A DNA stretch of 7,533 nucleotides, taken from Bacteroidota bacterium. Lineage in GTDB: Bacteria; Bacteroidota; Bacteroidia; Flavobacteriales; Weeksellaceae. The notes under the pieces are model-generated. The model was given only the letters and a program-made list of their open reading frames with translations, was not told the DNA's origin and made no database searches. The position numbers and the translations under genes were made by a program. This document shows positions 1 to 6,635 of the stretch, piece by piece (position 1 is the first letter of the stretch; every line of letters begins with the position of its first letter). Location: positions 1 to 7,533 of the forward strand of contig JAFDZJ010000179.1 of NCBI GenBank assembly GCA_018266965.1, written 5' to 3'.

Positions 1-71
1 AGTATCAGACTCCGTCAGAGCAGACGGAATTAAAATTCTCAACCTGCATAAAGCCCTGTCCGTTGGCGGCA
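1..71 (+). repeat. Right part of attC-like structured repeat, family 1 copy 1
   Basis: This is the right half of a repeat whose second copy lies at 2159-2281. Bases 1-26 match 2197-2222 with one mismatch, and bases 41-66 match 2249-2274 exactly. The bases between differ completely: 14 nt here against 26 nt in the other copy. Here the centre contains the small inverted repeat GAATT-AA-AATTC (27-38). The copy ends in the core-like sequence GTTGGCGGCA (62-71), 41 nt before the start of the next gene. The left arm lies outside the window, so pairing of the full element cannot be tested. The repeat is certain; its role as a recombination site is inferred. Confidence 0.75.
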
Positions 72-102
72 TATTGATCAACACCAGTTTTAAAAAAAAC
101 TT

Positions 103-1977
103 ATGAAACGATTAAAACTTATTTTGATTTTATTATTCCCTTACATAACATCTTTTACATTTGCACAAACCCCGGGAAATAAAAAGTTGGTAACAACTCA
201 AAAACCTAAAGTTCAAAAAATACAGCCAAAGGGGAACTTATCAGAAAATTACAACCCTGATTTTTTCTTATTAATTGATTCAAAATTAGGAGAATGGAAA
301 AAATCAGGAAAAAAACTTAAATTAAAATCATACGATGATTATGAATATGGAAGTGAGCTAAAACCATATGGGATAGACTCCATTGGTAATCTTTATGCTA
401 TTGGTGCTCTTACAAGAGACTATAGCTATTTTAACCATGTATTTCGCTTTGCCAATAATGAATGGAAACTGTTTGAGCAAAATATGCCAGAGCAAATTGA
501 AAGCCTGCTTACCGATGGCAAAGGAACTGTTTATGGAATATCTAAAACCAAAATTTATCAAGCTTCTGGCGATAAATGGGAAGAAATTTTTAATGGAAAC
601 TTTAAAAATTACAATGTTTTTGCGGGTAATGATGGTAATATTTATATAAAGGACCAGGTTTACAAGAAAAATAAATACCAATATTCAAGGTTGTACAAAG
701 TAAAAAATGGAAGCCTGGAAGTCCTTCTTGATAATGGTAAGCCATTGGATAACGGGTTTGATATTTATGAATACTTATTTATTGATCATAATGGACTTCT
801 CTATCAATATGATAACAAAAAAATGAGAATTGGAATATGGGATAGCAAAGAATGGAAATATACTGACAGTATTGAAATACACTTAGATGATTCCTGGTGC
901 TTTGATAAAAATAACAATCTTTATATTGCATGCAAGCAAATGTTCGAAAACCTGAAGATTTCTAAATTAGAAGGGAAAAGCTGGAAACAATTGCCAATCC
1001 CTGATTCAATTGGCAAGAAAAACAATTACTGGAAATTTATTTCTGACTATACCGGGAATGTATATCTACAATTTGACATAGAGTTCGAAGAAGCAAACTT
1101 ATATCGTATCAATAACGATACTTTAGAAAATTTGGGCAAGCAACAAGAAAGAAAGCAATATAGTCAGGGCATAAAAACATTTCTCATTGCGGGAGATAAA
1201 TATTTTGCATTAACAGAAGATAAAGAATACATATCGGAAGAAGGGTCATTCAAGGAAGTAGTTGAACCCGTTTATTATTATCCTGTTTTGGATGTAAACA
1301 TCCGGAAAATGGCTTATATACCCAACTATGAAGCGGTAAGTGAGCCATATAAGAAAGAATATAAGAACCTTTTTAAATGTTTTCTTTTTGAAGGGAGTAA
1401 GGGTAAATATGGTTTACAAACCATGGATGGAAGAATTATTGCAGAAGACAATTTTGATAAAATATATATTGGATATACACCTTCGCATTTGCTGGAAGTA
1501 AAAGGGGAAGAATTTTTACAGCCTTTTGGCACTTTGTATTGCTATATATTAATAAGTGGTAAAGACACATTGTATTCTTATATTGGTAATTACGATTCTG
1601 AGTTACCCGAAAATGGAACATTGTCAATGTTTAAAGGTAAAGTTTCAAGTACCTGTAGTAATTGTAATGGCACGGGTGTTATAAAAGCTCATCAAGAAAC
1701 AATAACAGTAAAGGGTAATTGGATTCCATCTTCAGGAAGTACATTTACATCTACTTTATATGATAAGCGTTGGGACGGAAATTTAAAACAATACGTTATG
1801 CATGTTACTACTAAAACTACTACAACCGGGGGCGGATCCTATGCTCCAGATAAATTAAAAACTATCAACATACCGGAACATAAATGCGAAAAATGTGAAG
1901 GCAGACCTCAAAAATACAGTTACCAGGTTTATAAACTGAATAGAAGTACGATGTCTTATTATATAACATGGGACTAA
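103..1977 (+). CDS. Secreted beta-propeller/WG-like protein with DnaJ-type Cys pairs
   Basis: 624 residues. Residues 1-21 form a signal peptide (KR, hydrophobic run, then T-F-A before Q22), so the product is exported. Six motifs of the form D-x-x-G-N-L/V-Y occur near residues 92, 137, 175, 227, 267 and 314, spaced 38-52 residues apart and mostly followed by a W or hydrophobic strand; this predicts a beta-propeller of about six or seven blades. Residues 433-455 (GKYGLQ, MDGRII) look like one WG/KWG repeat. The C-terminal part holds C518-x-x-C521-x-G-x-G and C595-x-x-C598-x-G, the pattern of half-sites in the DnaJ cysteine-rich zinc domain, about 75 residues apart. No outer-membrane sorting tail is evident. 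ATG 103 is chosen because it precedes the signal peptide; the upstream A-rich tract has no clear Shine-Dalgarno. The ligand and role are unknown. It sits alone between two family 1 repeats. Confidence 0.85.
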   Translation: MKRLKLILILLFPYITSFTFAQTPGNKKLVTTQKPKVQKIQPKGNLSENYNPDFFLLIDSKLGEWKKSGKKLKLKSYDDYEYGSELKPYGIDSIGNLYAIGALTRDYSYFNHVFRFANNEWKLFEQNMPEQIESLLTDGKGTVYGISKTKIYQASGDKWEEIFNGNFKNYNVFAGNDGNIYIKDQVYKKNKYQYSRLYKVKNGSLEVLLDNGKPLDNGFDIYEYLFIDHNGLLYQYDNKKMRIGIWDSKEWKYTDSIEIHLDDSWCFDKNNNLYIACKQMFENLKISKLEGKSWKQLPIPDSIGKKNNYWKFISDYTGNVYLQFDIEFEEANLYRINNDTLENLGKQQERKQYSQGIKTFLIAGDKYFALTEDKEYISEEGSFKEVVEPVYYYPVLDVNIRKMAYIPNYEAVSEPYKKEYKNLFKCFLFEGSKGKYGLQTMDGRIIAEDNFDKIYIGYTPSHLLEVKGEEFLQPFGTLYCYILISGKDTLYSYIGNYDSELPENGTLSMFKGKVSSTCSNCNGTGVIKAHQETITVKGNWIPSSGSTFTSTLYDKRWDGNLKQYVMHVTTKTTTTGGGSYAPDKLKTINIPEHKCEKCEGRPQKYSYQVYKLNRSTMSYYITWD

Positions 1978-2158
1978 CATTTATTTAAATCATTGAACTA
2001 CATCTAAAAAAATTTTGCTAACTAGTAGCTTGAAAAAGTAATTACACAGTTGTAAAACAAATCCCAGCTTCAGACAGAACATTTTGAACGGATTAGACTT
2101 ACAAATCTCAACTTTAGTTCTTAAATTCAACTTTAGAATTTAACCGGGAAGCCCTCTC

Positions 2159-2281
2159 TACCAACAGGCAGGGGTTCTGGTCTGATGACTCTGACGAGTA
2201 TCAGACTCCCTCAGAGCAGACGTCTCGATAGACATCGGGATAATTCCCAACCTGCATAAAGCCCTGTCCGTTGGTAGCAAT
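2159..2281 (+). repeat. Complete attC-like palindromic element, family 1 copy 2
   Basis: The outer arms pair: CTACCAACAGGCAGGG (2159-2174) against CCCTGTCCGTTGGTAG (2262-2277), 14 of 16 positions complementary. The arms end in AAC on the left and GTT on the right, as the inverse core and core of an integron attC site do. Inside is a nested hairpin, GTCTGAT-G-ACTC, loop TGAC, GAGT-ATCAGAC (2180-2206). An alternative pairs GTCTG...CTCTGA...GAG (from 2180) with CTC...TCAGAG-CAGAC (to 2221). The segment at the apex (2223-2248) differs from the other copy and contains GTCT-CGAT-AGAC and GGGA-TAAT-TCCC. A variable apex between conserved arms recalls the variable terminal structure of attC. The length is within the classical attC range, but GTTGGTA does not fit GTTRRRY. 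Confidence 0.65.
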
Positions 2282-2351
2282 GTTCCTTCCACAGCACGTC
2301 TAGCCAATACCATCTTTGAACTTTATCTCTTAATCTCAACTTGCTCGGCTT

Positions 2352-2420
2352 CGCAAAATGTAAAAAGGCTACACCGGTATTTTTATTTACATAAAGCTTG
2401 TAGCACATTTACATTTTGCG
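2352..2420. repeat. Long 19-bp stem-loop
   Basis: CGCAAAATGTAAA (2352-2364) and TTTACATTTTGCG (2408-2420) are a perfect 13-bp inverted repeat. After a 3x3 internal loop the stem continues with GCTACA (2368-2373) and TGTAGC (2399-2404), leaving a 25-nt AT-rich loop. It is not followed by a T-tract, so it does not look like an intrinsic terminator. It could be the core of a second attC-like site ending at GTTGGTGTC (2489-2497), or an RNA structure in the leader of the next gene. The structure is clear; the function is unknown. Confidence 0.7.
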
Positions 2421-2465
2421 CCCACGCACCATCAGACCTCAAATATCGAAGGAAAAAAGAAAAAG

Positions 2466-2513
2466 GAAGAAGGAAAGGAATGCCGCCTGTTGGTGTCTTC
2501 ATTTTTCTTCTTC
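2466..2513. repeat. Purine/pyrimidine stem-loop with core-like loop
   Basis: A purine-only run (2448-2480) is followed by a pyrimidine-rich run (2496-2513). GAAGAAGGAAAG (2466-2477) pairs with TTTTTCTTCTTC (2502-2513) through 10 Watson-Crick and 2 G-T pairs, leaving a loop of 24 nt. The loop carries GTTGGTGTC (2489-2497), similar to the GTTGGTAGC that ends the family 1 element. No T-tract follows, so a terminator is unlikely. The simple composition means this pairing could be incidental. Confidence 0.4.
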
Positions 2514-2593
2514 GTTGTTATAAGACCAATCCTTTGATTAAATAGACATAAACCTCAACACATTATATTAAATTTACAAAAAAGATTCTCTAA

Positions 2594-2863
2594 ATGACAG
2601 ATGCTCAAAATATTGACATTTCCAGAATTCTTAAAAGACTTGAGATGATTAAAAATCTCATATCATTAGAGGAAGAGGATGAAATCAGTACGCATATATT
2701 CAAAATAGAGCAACAAACTTTGCCCACTGCATTAGAAAATATCATTATCGATCTCAAACAGAAATCGTACAGCAAAGCTATAATTGCTATTGAAGCATTT
2801 ATTAATCAACATAGCAATCTTACCATTTATACAGACCCAGAAATAGAAGGCTTAAAGATGTAG
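2594..2863 (+). CDS. N-terminal fragment of interrupted J-domain protein
   Basis: 89 residues from ATG 2594 to the TAG at 2861. The fragment is alpha-helical and charged (SRILKRLEMIKNL, LENIIIDLKQ, AIIAIEAFIN) and has no domain I recognise on its own; it would lack the J domain. The start follows an AT-rich leader (TTTACAAAAAAGATT) with no strong Shine-Dalgarno, usual for Bacteroidota. If the stop is real and not suppressed, this is the only part made from the normal start. Confidence 0.55.
   Translation: MTDAQNIDISRILKRLEMIKNLISLEEEDEISTHIFKIEQQTLPTALENIIIDLKQKSYSKAIIAIEAFINQHSNLTIYTDPEIEGLKM
2861..2863 (+). other. In-frame amber codon
   Basis: TAG sits between ATG (Met89) and GCA AAA GCA. 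It is the only in-frame TAG among the genes here; the natural stops at 1977, 3511, 3995, 5485 and 6620 are all TAA. This fits a point mutation or read error. With so few genes in a low-GC genome it does not show codon reassignment. Confidence 0.8.
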
Positions 2864-2872
2864 GCAAAAGCA

Positions 2873-3511
2873 TTGGAAGCAGAATTAAATAAACTGTCCG
2901 ATGAAAAAGCTGACCTGGAGAAAGTAATTCATGAATTTGGCGTAAGGCACAATACTGAATTGGGAGAGTTGATTTTACGAATTCTTCGCTTCAAAAAGGA
3001 CAAATCAATAGGAACACCAAAAGAAGCAGAAGCAGAAAACGATTATAACGATTATAGCCGTGAGTATGAGATAAGCAAAAATGAAGAAATAGCTGAACTT
3101 ACTAAAGAGCAACAAATAGAAATAAAGAAGCTATATAGGAAAGCTAGTAAACTTTGCCACCCTGATGTAGTAAGTGAAGAACAGAAAAATCTTGCGGATA
3201 AATTGTTTGCAGAATTAAATGCTGCTTATGAAAGAAATGATTTGGTAAAAGCAAAAGCAATTTTAGAGAATTTAGAGTATGGAGATTTTTTTATAAGCAG
3301 GTCTGATGTAATTAGTGAGAAACAATTGATGAAAGCTGAAATAGAAAAGCTTCATTTGCGTATAAAAGAATTAAAAGAAGAATGCCAAACTATTAAAAAA
3401 AGTGAGATCTATAAAACTATTAGTAGTATTGATAACTGGAATGATTATTTTAATAGTATTAAGGAAAAGTTAGTAGAACTAATAACTGAATTTGAAAATG
3501 GAGAACAATAA
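2873..3511 (+). CDS. C-terminal J-domain part, possible TTG restart
   Basis: This frame is in phase with the upstream fragment. The first candidate start after the TAG is TTG 2873, only 10 nt on; there is no in-frame ATG until about codon 150 of this part, after the J domain. A weak TAGG lies about 6 nt before the TTG. From TTG the product would be 212 residues with HPD at residues 96-98 and coiled coils on both sides. TTG starts are uncommon in Bacteroidota, so I prefer the interrupted-gene reading; translational coupling from the preceding stop is the alternative. Confidence 0.5.
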   Translation: MEAELNKLSDEKADLEKVIHEFGVRHNTELGELILRILRFKKDKSIGTPKEAEAENDYNDYSREYEISKNEEIAELTKEQQIEIKKLYRKASKLCHPDVVSEEQKNLADKLFAELNAAYERNDLVKAKAILENLEYGDFFISRSDVISEKQLMKAEIEKLHLRIKELKEECQTIKKSEIYKTISSIDNWNDYFNSIKEKLVELITEFENGEQ

Positions 3512-3995
3512 AATAATAAAATTTAAGGGAAACATATTGCTAAGAGCGACTAATGCTATTGAAATTACCAATAAGCTATTAAACATAGATTTACGAAAAA
3601 TTCACATTTTGCATTTCGATGATCATAAATTATTTTTGAAGGGAATGGAATTGTACCTTCGTAAATATTTTCCAAATCTAACCTCAGAAAAATTCACAAA
3701 TTCCCAAACTGCATTAAATTATATAAAAACTTCTTTTAAGGAAAATATTCATCTTGATTTAATAATTACTGGGTTAAATCAAAGGCCAGATATAAATGGA
3801 TATGAGTTTGCAAAAGCTGTTCGTGAAATAGAAAAGCCAGCTAATAAAAGAACGTATATTTTACTAGTATCAATGTACGACTTAGAATTCCCCCTTATCA
3901 AAAGAGGATTAGAAGAAAAGATTTTTGATAAATATTTCCCAAAAAGTGCTGATTTAGAAATTATTGAAAGTATAAAATTGATATTAGGCAATTAA
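3498..3995 (+). CDS. Degenerate response-regulator receiver protein
   Basis: 165 residues from ATG 3498. TTG 3492 is in frame too, but ATG is the more likely start. It overlaps the end of the J-domain frame by 14 nt, so the two are probably co-transcribed and translationally coupled. Residues about 33-163 match a CheY-like receiver domain: acidic pair D41-D42 in ILHFDDHKLF, switch residue S125 in ILLVSMYD, and conserved K149 in YFPKSAD. The usual phosphoacceptor Asp after strand 3 is G92 (DLIITGLNQ...NGYEF, where DLIITDxxMP...NGxE is typical). The codon is GGG, two changes from an Asp codon. There is no DNA-binding or other output domain. It is therefore probably a phosphorylation-independent pseudo-receiver acting by protein contact, with the neighbouring J-domain protein the obvious partner. 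The receiver assignment is firm; the pairing is inferred from overlap. Confidence 0.85.
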   Translation: MENNKIIKFKGNILLRATNAIEITNKLLNIDLRKIHILHFDDHKLFLKGMELYLRKYFPNLTSEKFTNSQTALNYIKTSFKENIHLDLIITGLNQRPDINGYEFAKAVREIEKPANKRTYILLVSMYDLEFPLIKRGLEEKIFDKYFPKSADLEIIESIKLILGN

Positions 3996-4020
3996 CTACT
4001 AAGCGGATCTACGTGTAAAC

Positions 4021-4227
4021 ACTGCCACCAACAAAAGTTTTTGCCACAAGGCTGGCGGTTGGAATAACAATCAGCAGTTGTACCATTATCAACTAATATC
4101 GGGCTTGGACGAATTCTATATGGCTTTTAGTTATTAACTTCAACATCAGTAATTTTAATCAGCTGCAGTTGTGGGGCTGACACAGCAACAATTCCAGCCC
4201 TGCGGCAAGTCTCGAACGTTGTACGAT
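4021..4227 (+). repeat. attC-like palindromic element, family 2 copy A
   Basis: A close relative lies at 6636-6827, about 80% identical by eye, with ATCAGTAATTTTAATCAGCT identical in both (4145-4164 and 6743-6762). Near the ends, TTGCCACAAGGCTGG (4041-4055) is complementary at 13 of 15 positions to CCAGCCCTGCGGCAA (4195-4209). The left end carries ACTGCCACCAAC (4021-4032), with terminal AAC. The right end carries GTTGTACGAT (4218-4227), with initial GTT. The next start codon is 35 nt after that GTT. At about 200 bp it is longer than classical attC sites. The minus-strand frame through it (4159-4356) is a shadow. Confidence 0.65.
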
Positions 4228-4252
4228 ATTTTCTAAACAAGCAAAAATTACA

Positions 4253-5485
4253 ATGACAATTAAAAAATTAATACTTTCAGTTCTTGCAGGTGTTTTTTCA
4301 ATAAGTGCCTTCGCACAGGATGACAATAAAGTAACTATTGGAACTATTGACAGCATCCAATCAAAAATTTTAAATGAGAAAAGAAAAATTTGGGTATATG
4401 TGCCAAACAGCGGGCAGGCTGATTCTAAACAGAGATTTCCTGTATTATATTTATTAGACGGCGACGCTCATTTTTATTCAGTAGTTGGCATGATTCAGCA
4501 ACTCAGCCAGGTTAACGGTAATACTGTTTGTCCTGAAATGATTGTGGTTGGTATTATAAATACCGACAGAACGAGAGACCTTACACCAACTCATGTAGTA
4601 GCCGACCCACCCTTTATGGATAGTACATTTTCAAAAACTTCAGGAGGTGGAGAACAGTTTGTTTCCTTTATTGAAAAAGAATTGATACCTCATATTGATT
4701 CTTTATATCCAACAGAACCATATAAATTGCTAGTTGGTCATTCATTTGGAGGTTTAACGGTTATTAACATAGCGGTGAATCATACAAAATTGTTCAACTC
4801 TTACATTTGCATAGACCCAAGTATGTGGTGGGATAAAATGAAATTTTTAGAAACGATAAAGAAATCTATCACAGAAAAAAACTTTACAGGTACTACCTTA
4901 TATTTAGGAATTGCAAATACGCTGGATGAGAGCATGGATATAACAAAAGTACAAGGCGACACTTCAGGTGAAACCAGGCATATCCGTTCAATACTTGATT
5001 TAGATAAATATATAAAAGGTAAAAAGCATAACGGACTTAGATACGAAAGTAAATATTATAGTAATGATGATCATGGATCCGTACCTCTAATTACAGAATA
5101 TGATGGGTTGCGATTCATTTTCGACAAATATCGTTTCAAGCCTTCGCTTAAAGATTTTTTTGATTCTACAATTGATTTGGCAAATAAGTATGAACAACAT
5201 TATCATGAAGTTTCAAAACTATTTGGCTATAAGGTCTCCCCTCCTGAAAATTTGATGAATGAATTGGGATATGAATTTTTACGACAAAAGCAATATAACA
5301 AAGCAGGTCAGTTTTTTAAAATGAATGTTAACAATTATTCTGAAAGCGCCAATGTTTACGATTCTTATGGCGACTATTTCTTGGCAATTGATAACAAATC
5401 AAAAGCGATAGAATATTTCAAAAAGGCTTTGTCGATAAAAGAAAATCCGGAGTCTCGAAAAAAATTAAATAAGCTTTTGGAGTAA
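4253..5485 (+). CDS. Secreted putative esterase (alpha/beta hydrolase) with TPR tail
   Basis: 410 residues. Residues 1-21 are a signal peptide ending A-F-A before Q22, so the enzyme is exported, likely to the periplasm. Residues about 45-295 resemble the putative-esterase (esterase D-type) alpha/beta hydrolase family: RKIWVYVP and FPVLYLLDGDAHF at the start, nucleophile elbow G162-H163-S164-F-G-G, the IDPSMWWD segment usual in this family, and H274 in NDDHGSVP as catalytic His. The acid is probably D225 or D229 in the LDESMD stretch, but I cannot fix it. Residues 334-410 are helical with TPR-like repeats (YNKAGQFFKMNV, KAIEYFKKAL), a common tail on such Bacteroidota esterases. The substrate cannot be read from sequence; carboxylic or siderophore-type esters are family possibilities. 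It stands alone between two intergenic elements. Confidence 0.9.
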   Translation: MTIKKLILSVLAGVFSISAFAQDDNKVTIGTIDSIQSKILNEKRKIWVYVPNSGQADSKQRFPVLYLLDGDAHFYSVVGMIQQLSQVNGNTVCPEMIVVGIINTDRTRDLTPTHVVADPPFMDSTFSKTSGGGEQFVSFIEKELIPHIDSLYPTEPYKLLVGHSFGGLTVINIAVNHTKLFNSYICIDPSMWWDKMKFLETIKKSITEKNFTGTTLYLGIANTLDESMDITKVQGDTSGETRHIRSILDLDKYIKGKKHNGLRYESKYYSNDDHGSVPLITEYDGLRFIFDKYRFKPSLKDFFDSTIDLANKYEQHYHEVSKLFGYKVSPPENLMNELGYEFLRQKQYNKAGQFFKMNVNNYSESANVYDSYGDYFLAIDNKSKAIEYFKKALSIKENPESRKKLNKLLE

Positions 5486-5492
5486 AAACTTG

Positions 5493-5695
5493 GTACAACA
5501 GGCGGTTTCACAATATGGCGGGGCGATGAATAAATACTCTGCTATGGGTTCCCTATTGGGCTTCTGTTCCAGCCGACGAATAAAGCCAAGCTATAGTTCT
5601 TTTAATCATCTTTTGTAACTTTACTCAGTAGCAGTTCGGGACTTCACGATTTTCAAATACTACCACATCACCAAACCCGAAACCATTAGTGGCAA
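5493..5695 (+). repeat. Diverged attC-like element C
   Basis: The gene-free stretch after the esterase starts with GTACAAC (5493-5499), the exact reverse complement of GTTGTAC (4218-4224) that precedes the esterase. Its right end has CCATTAGTGGCAA (5683-5695), a core-like sequence 47 nt before the next start (counted from the ATTAG). GGTTTC...GGCGATG near the left end is partly complementary to CATCACC...GAAACC near the right end. The order GGGCTT, GACGAAT, CTATA, CTTTTA inside it recalls copy A. Relationship to family 2 is plausible but weak, and the inverted arms are imperfect. Confidence 0.4.
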
Positions 5696-5700
5696 CTTTA

Positions 5701-5714
5701 TTGAAATATTTCAA
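5701..5714. promoter_or_regulatory. Perfect 14-bp palindrome before lipoprotein gene
   Basis: TTGAAATATTTCAA is self-complementary over its whole length and lies 18 nt upstream of ATG 5733. The position suits an operator or a 5' leader structure. AT-rich palindromes of this size can arise by chance, and no other copy was noticed in the window. Confidence 0.3.
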
Positions 5715-5732
5715 CCTTATAAAATTCTTGAT

Positions 5733-6620
5733 ATGAAGCACACTATTTTAACCGCATTTCTTGTTTCAATCCTCATTATTGGATGTACAGAGCATGCATC
5801 AAAATCAAAAGATGCCCCCATTTCAGACCTCGGACACATTGATGTAATCCTGGATTCGGTAACATGGAATGCCATCAAAAATGATTCCTTTATTCAAAAT
5901 GAATTTGGCGTATTAAATGTTGACACAGCTTATTATGGTGGTAAGCCTAGTTACGACTTGTATTTATTAGGAAATCTGAATTTTTTGCACCTCAGTCTTG
6001 CTAAAGCTTTTTGGAGTAATCAACAAGGTGCCGGCGTATTGGTGTTTCAATCTCAAAAGCCGGGTCAGAAAGAACCCCTGTTAAACTCATGGAAACAATT
6101 TTATAAGGACTCCTTGTTTATCCATAGTTTCAAAGGAAGTGATTTTACTTTAGATGAAATAATGGCATGGTATAAACATGATACAACCAAACCTAAGGAA
6201 GCACAAATCTTTGCAAATCTAACTTCCTATTCTGCGGATGCATATAAAAACTGGGGCATCACCGACTCCATTGTGAGTGCCGGGTTGGCTATGAAACAAT
6301 TTATGGAGAGTTGGGGTGGAGAGCCATTAAAAACAAGGCTCTTTAATTCTATCACTGAACTATACATGACAATTAATCAACAAGAATTTAAGGAGATAAA
6401 ATCTGCTTTATTAGCAGTAGGTTATAAAGAAAATAAAAACAGTTTTACCCATTCAGCAAACCCTACTATTTATATTACTACCAGTGAAGAAAAAGTAAAA
6501 TCAAAATATACTAAAGTAAAGTTCAGGCTAAGTCGTTCGATTGCAGAAAAAGAGATTGTTTTTGGCTCAATGGCTAAATTAAAATTAATAGGCACTGAAG
6601 GATGGTTTGTATTTGAGTAA
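5733..6620 (+). CDS. Lipoprotein, DUF5829-like
   Basis: 295 residues. The N-terminus (MKHTILTAFLVSILIIG then C18) is a lipoprotein signal with lipobox I-I-G-C, so the protein is probably lipid-anchored at an envelope membrane. The mature region begins with a linker rich in Ser and Lys. Residues about 34-110 (LGHIDVILDSVTWNAIKNDSF, NEFG, then YDLYLLG, FLHLSLA) resemble the start of DUF5829 proteins, which share the HxxVVLDSxTxxAI...EF pattern; this is from memory and not a search. No catalytic motif was recognised. ATG 5733 is chosen because it directly precedes the signal. It is a single-gene unit between element C and family 2 copy B and ends in TAA. The function is unknown. Confidence 0.75.
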   Translation: MKHTILTAFLVSILIIGCTEHASKSKDAPISDLGHIDVILDSVTWNAIKNDSFIQNEFGVLNVDTAYYGGKPSYDLYLLGNLNFLHLSLAKAFWSNQQGAGVLVFQSQKPGQKEPLLNSWKQFYKDSLFIHSFKGSDFTLDEIMAWYKHDTTKPKEAQIFANLTSYSADAYKNWGITDSIVSAGLAMKQFMESWGGEPLKTRLFNSITELYMTINQQEFKEIKSALLAVGYKENKNSFTHSANPTIYITTSEEKVKSKYTKVKFRLSRSIAEKEIVFGSMAKLKLIGTEGWFVFE

Positions 6621-6635
6621 GTAGCTTAAATAATT

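Larger units (their letters stand above)
1978..2593. other. 616-base gene-free region with several hairpins
   Basis: I see no convincing gene here. Bases 1978-2158 are AT-rich and hold TCAACTTTAG twice in direct orientation (2108-2117 and 2127-2136), plus a perfect 8-bp inverted repeat, TTAAATTC/GAATTTAA (2121-2128 and 2136-2143), with a 7-nt loop. Next come the attC-like repeat (2159-2281), the hairpin at 2352-2420, a 33-nt all-purine run (2448-2480) and an AT-rich leader before ATG 2594. The sole longer frame, on the minus strand (2211-2408), runs across the repeat and hairpin and looks spurious. No clear Bacteroidota TTTG/TAnnTTTG promoter was found; TACATTTTG at 2410-2418 is close but lies inside the hairpin arm. 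Confidence 0.6.
2594..3511 (+). pseudogene. J-domain protein interrupted by an in-frame TAG
   Basis: Read as one frame, this would be a 305-residue protein with an amber codon at position 90 (2861-2863). Both halves are in the same frame, and the text flows across the stop (...EGLKM-stop-AKALEAELNKL...). A CAG to TAG change restoring Gln is the simplest explanation. The N-terminal 89 residues are helical. Residues 91-125 look like coiled coil. Residues about 170-230 form a J domain with a KKLYRKASKL helix, the H189-P190-D191 motif and a following helix ending ELNAAYERND; the HPD motif stimulates Hsp70 (DnaK) ATPase in this family. A further charged coiled coil spans about 250-285. There is no signal peptide, so it is cytoplasmic. 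The frame downstream of the stop is intact, so the lesion is recent, a sequencing error, or tolerated by readthrough or restart. The next gene overlaps its end. Confidence 0.8.

Noticed and set aside
156..163. TACATTTG, a match to the Bacteroidota -7 promoter element
   Set aside because: It lies within the signal-peptide coding region of the first gene with no gene start nearby; chance match.
358..681. 107-codon minus-strand and 88-codon plus-strand frames inside the first gene
   Set aside because: They overlap the well-supported propeller gene, whose motifs are regular across this stretch; low-GC sequence gives such shadows.
2211..2408. 65-codon frame on the minus strand
   Set aside because: It runs through the family 1 repeat and into the hairpin arm, has no recognisable domain, and part of its sequence comes directly from the repeat.
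2861..2863. TAG as a reassigned sense codon
   Set aside because: Five natural stops are TAA, which a low-GC genome favours anyway; one internal TAG is better explained by mutation or read error.
3492..3497. TTG 3492 as start of the receiver gene
   Set aside because: ATG 3498 is two codons on, starts the same protein and is the far commoner start codon.
4159..4356. 65-codon minus-strand frame with a hydrophobic stretch
   Set aside because: It is antisense to the esterase signal peptide and crosses the family 2 repeat; the hydrophobicity mirrors the signal-peptide coding region.
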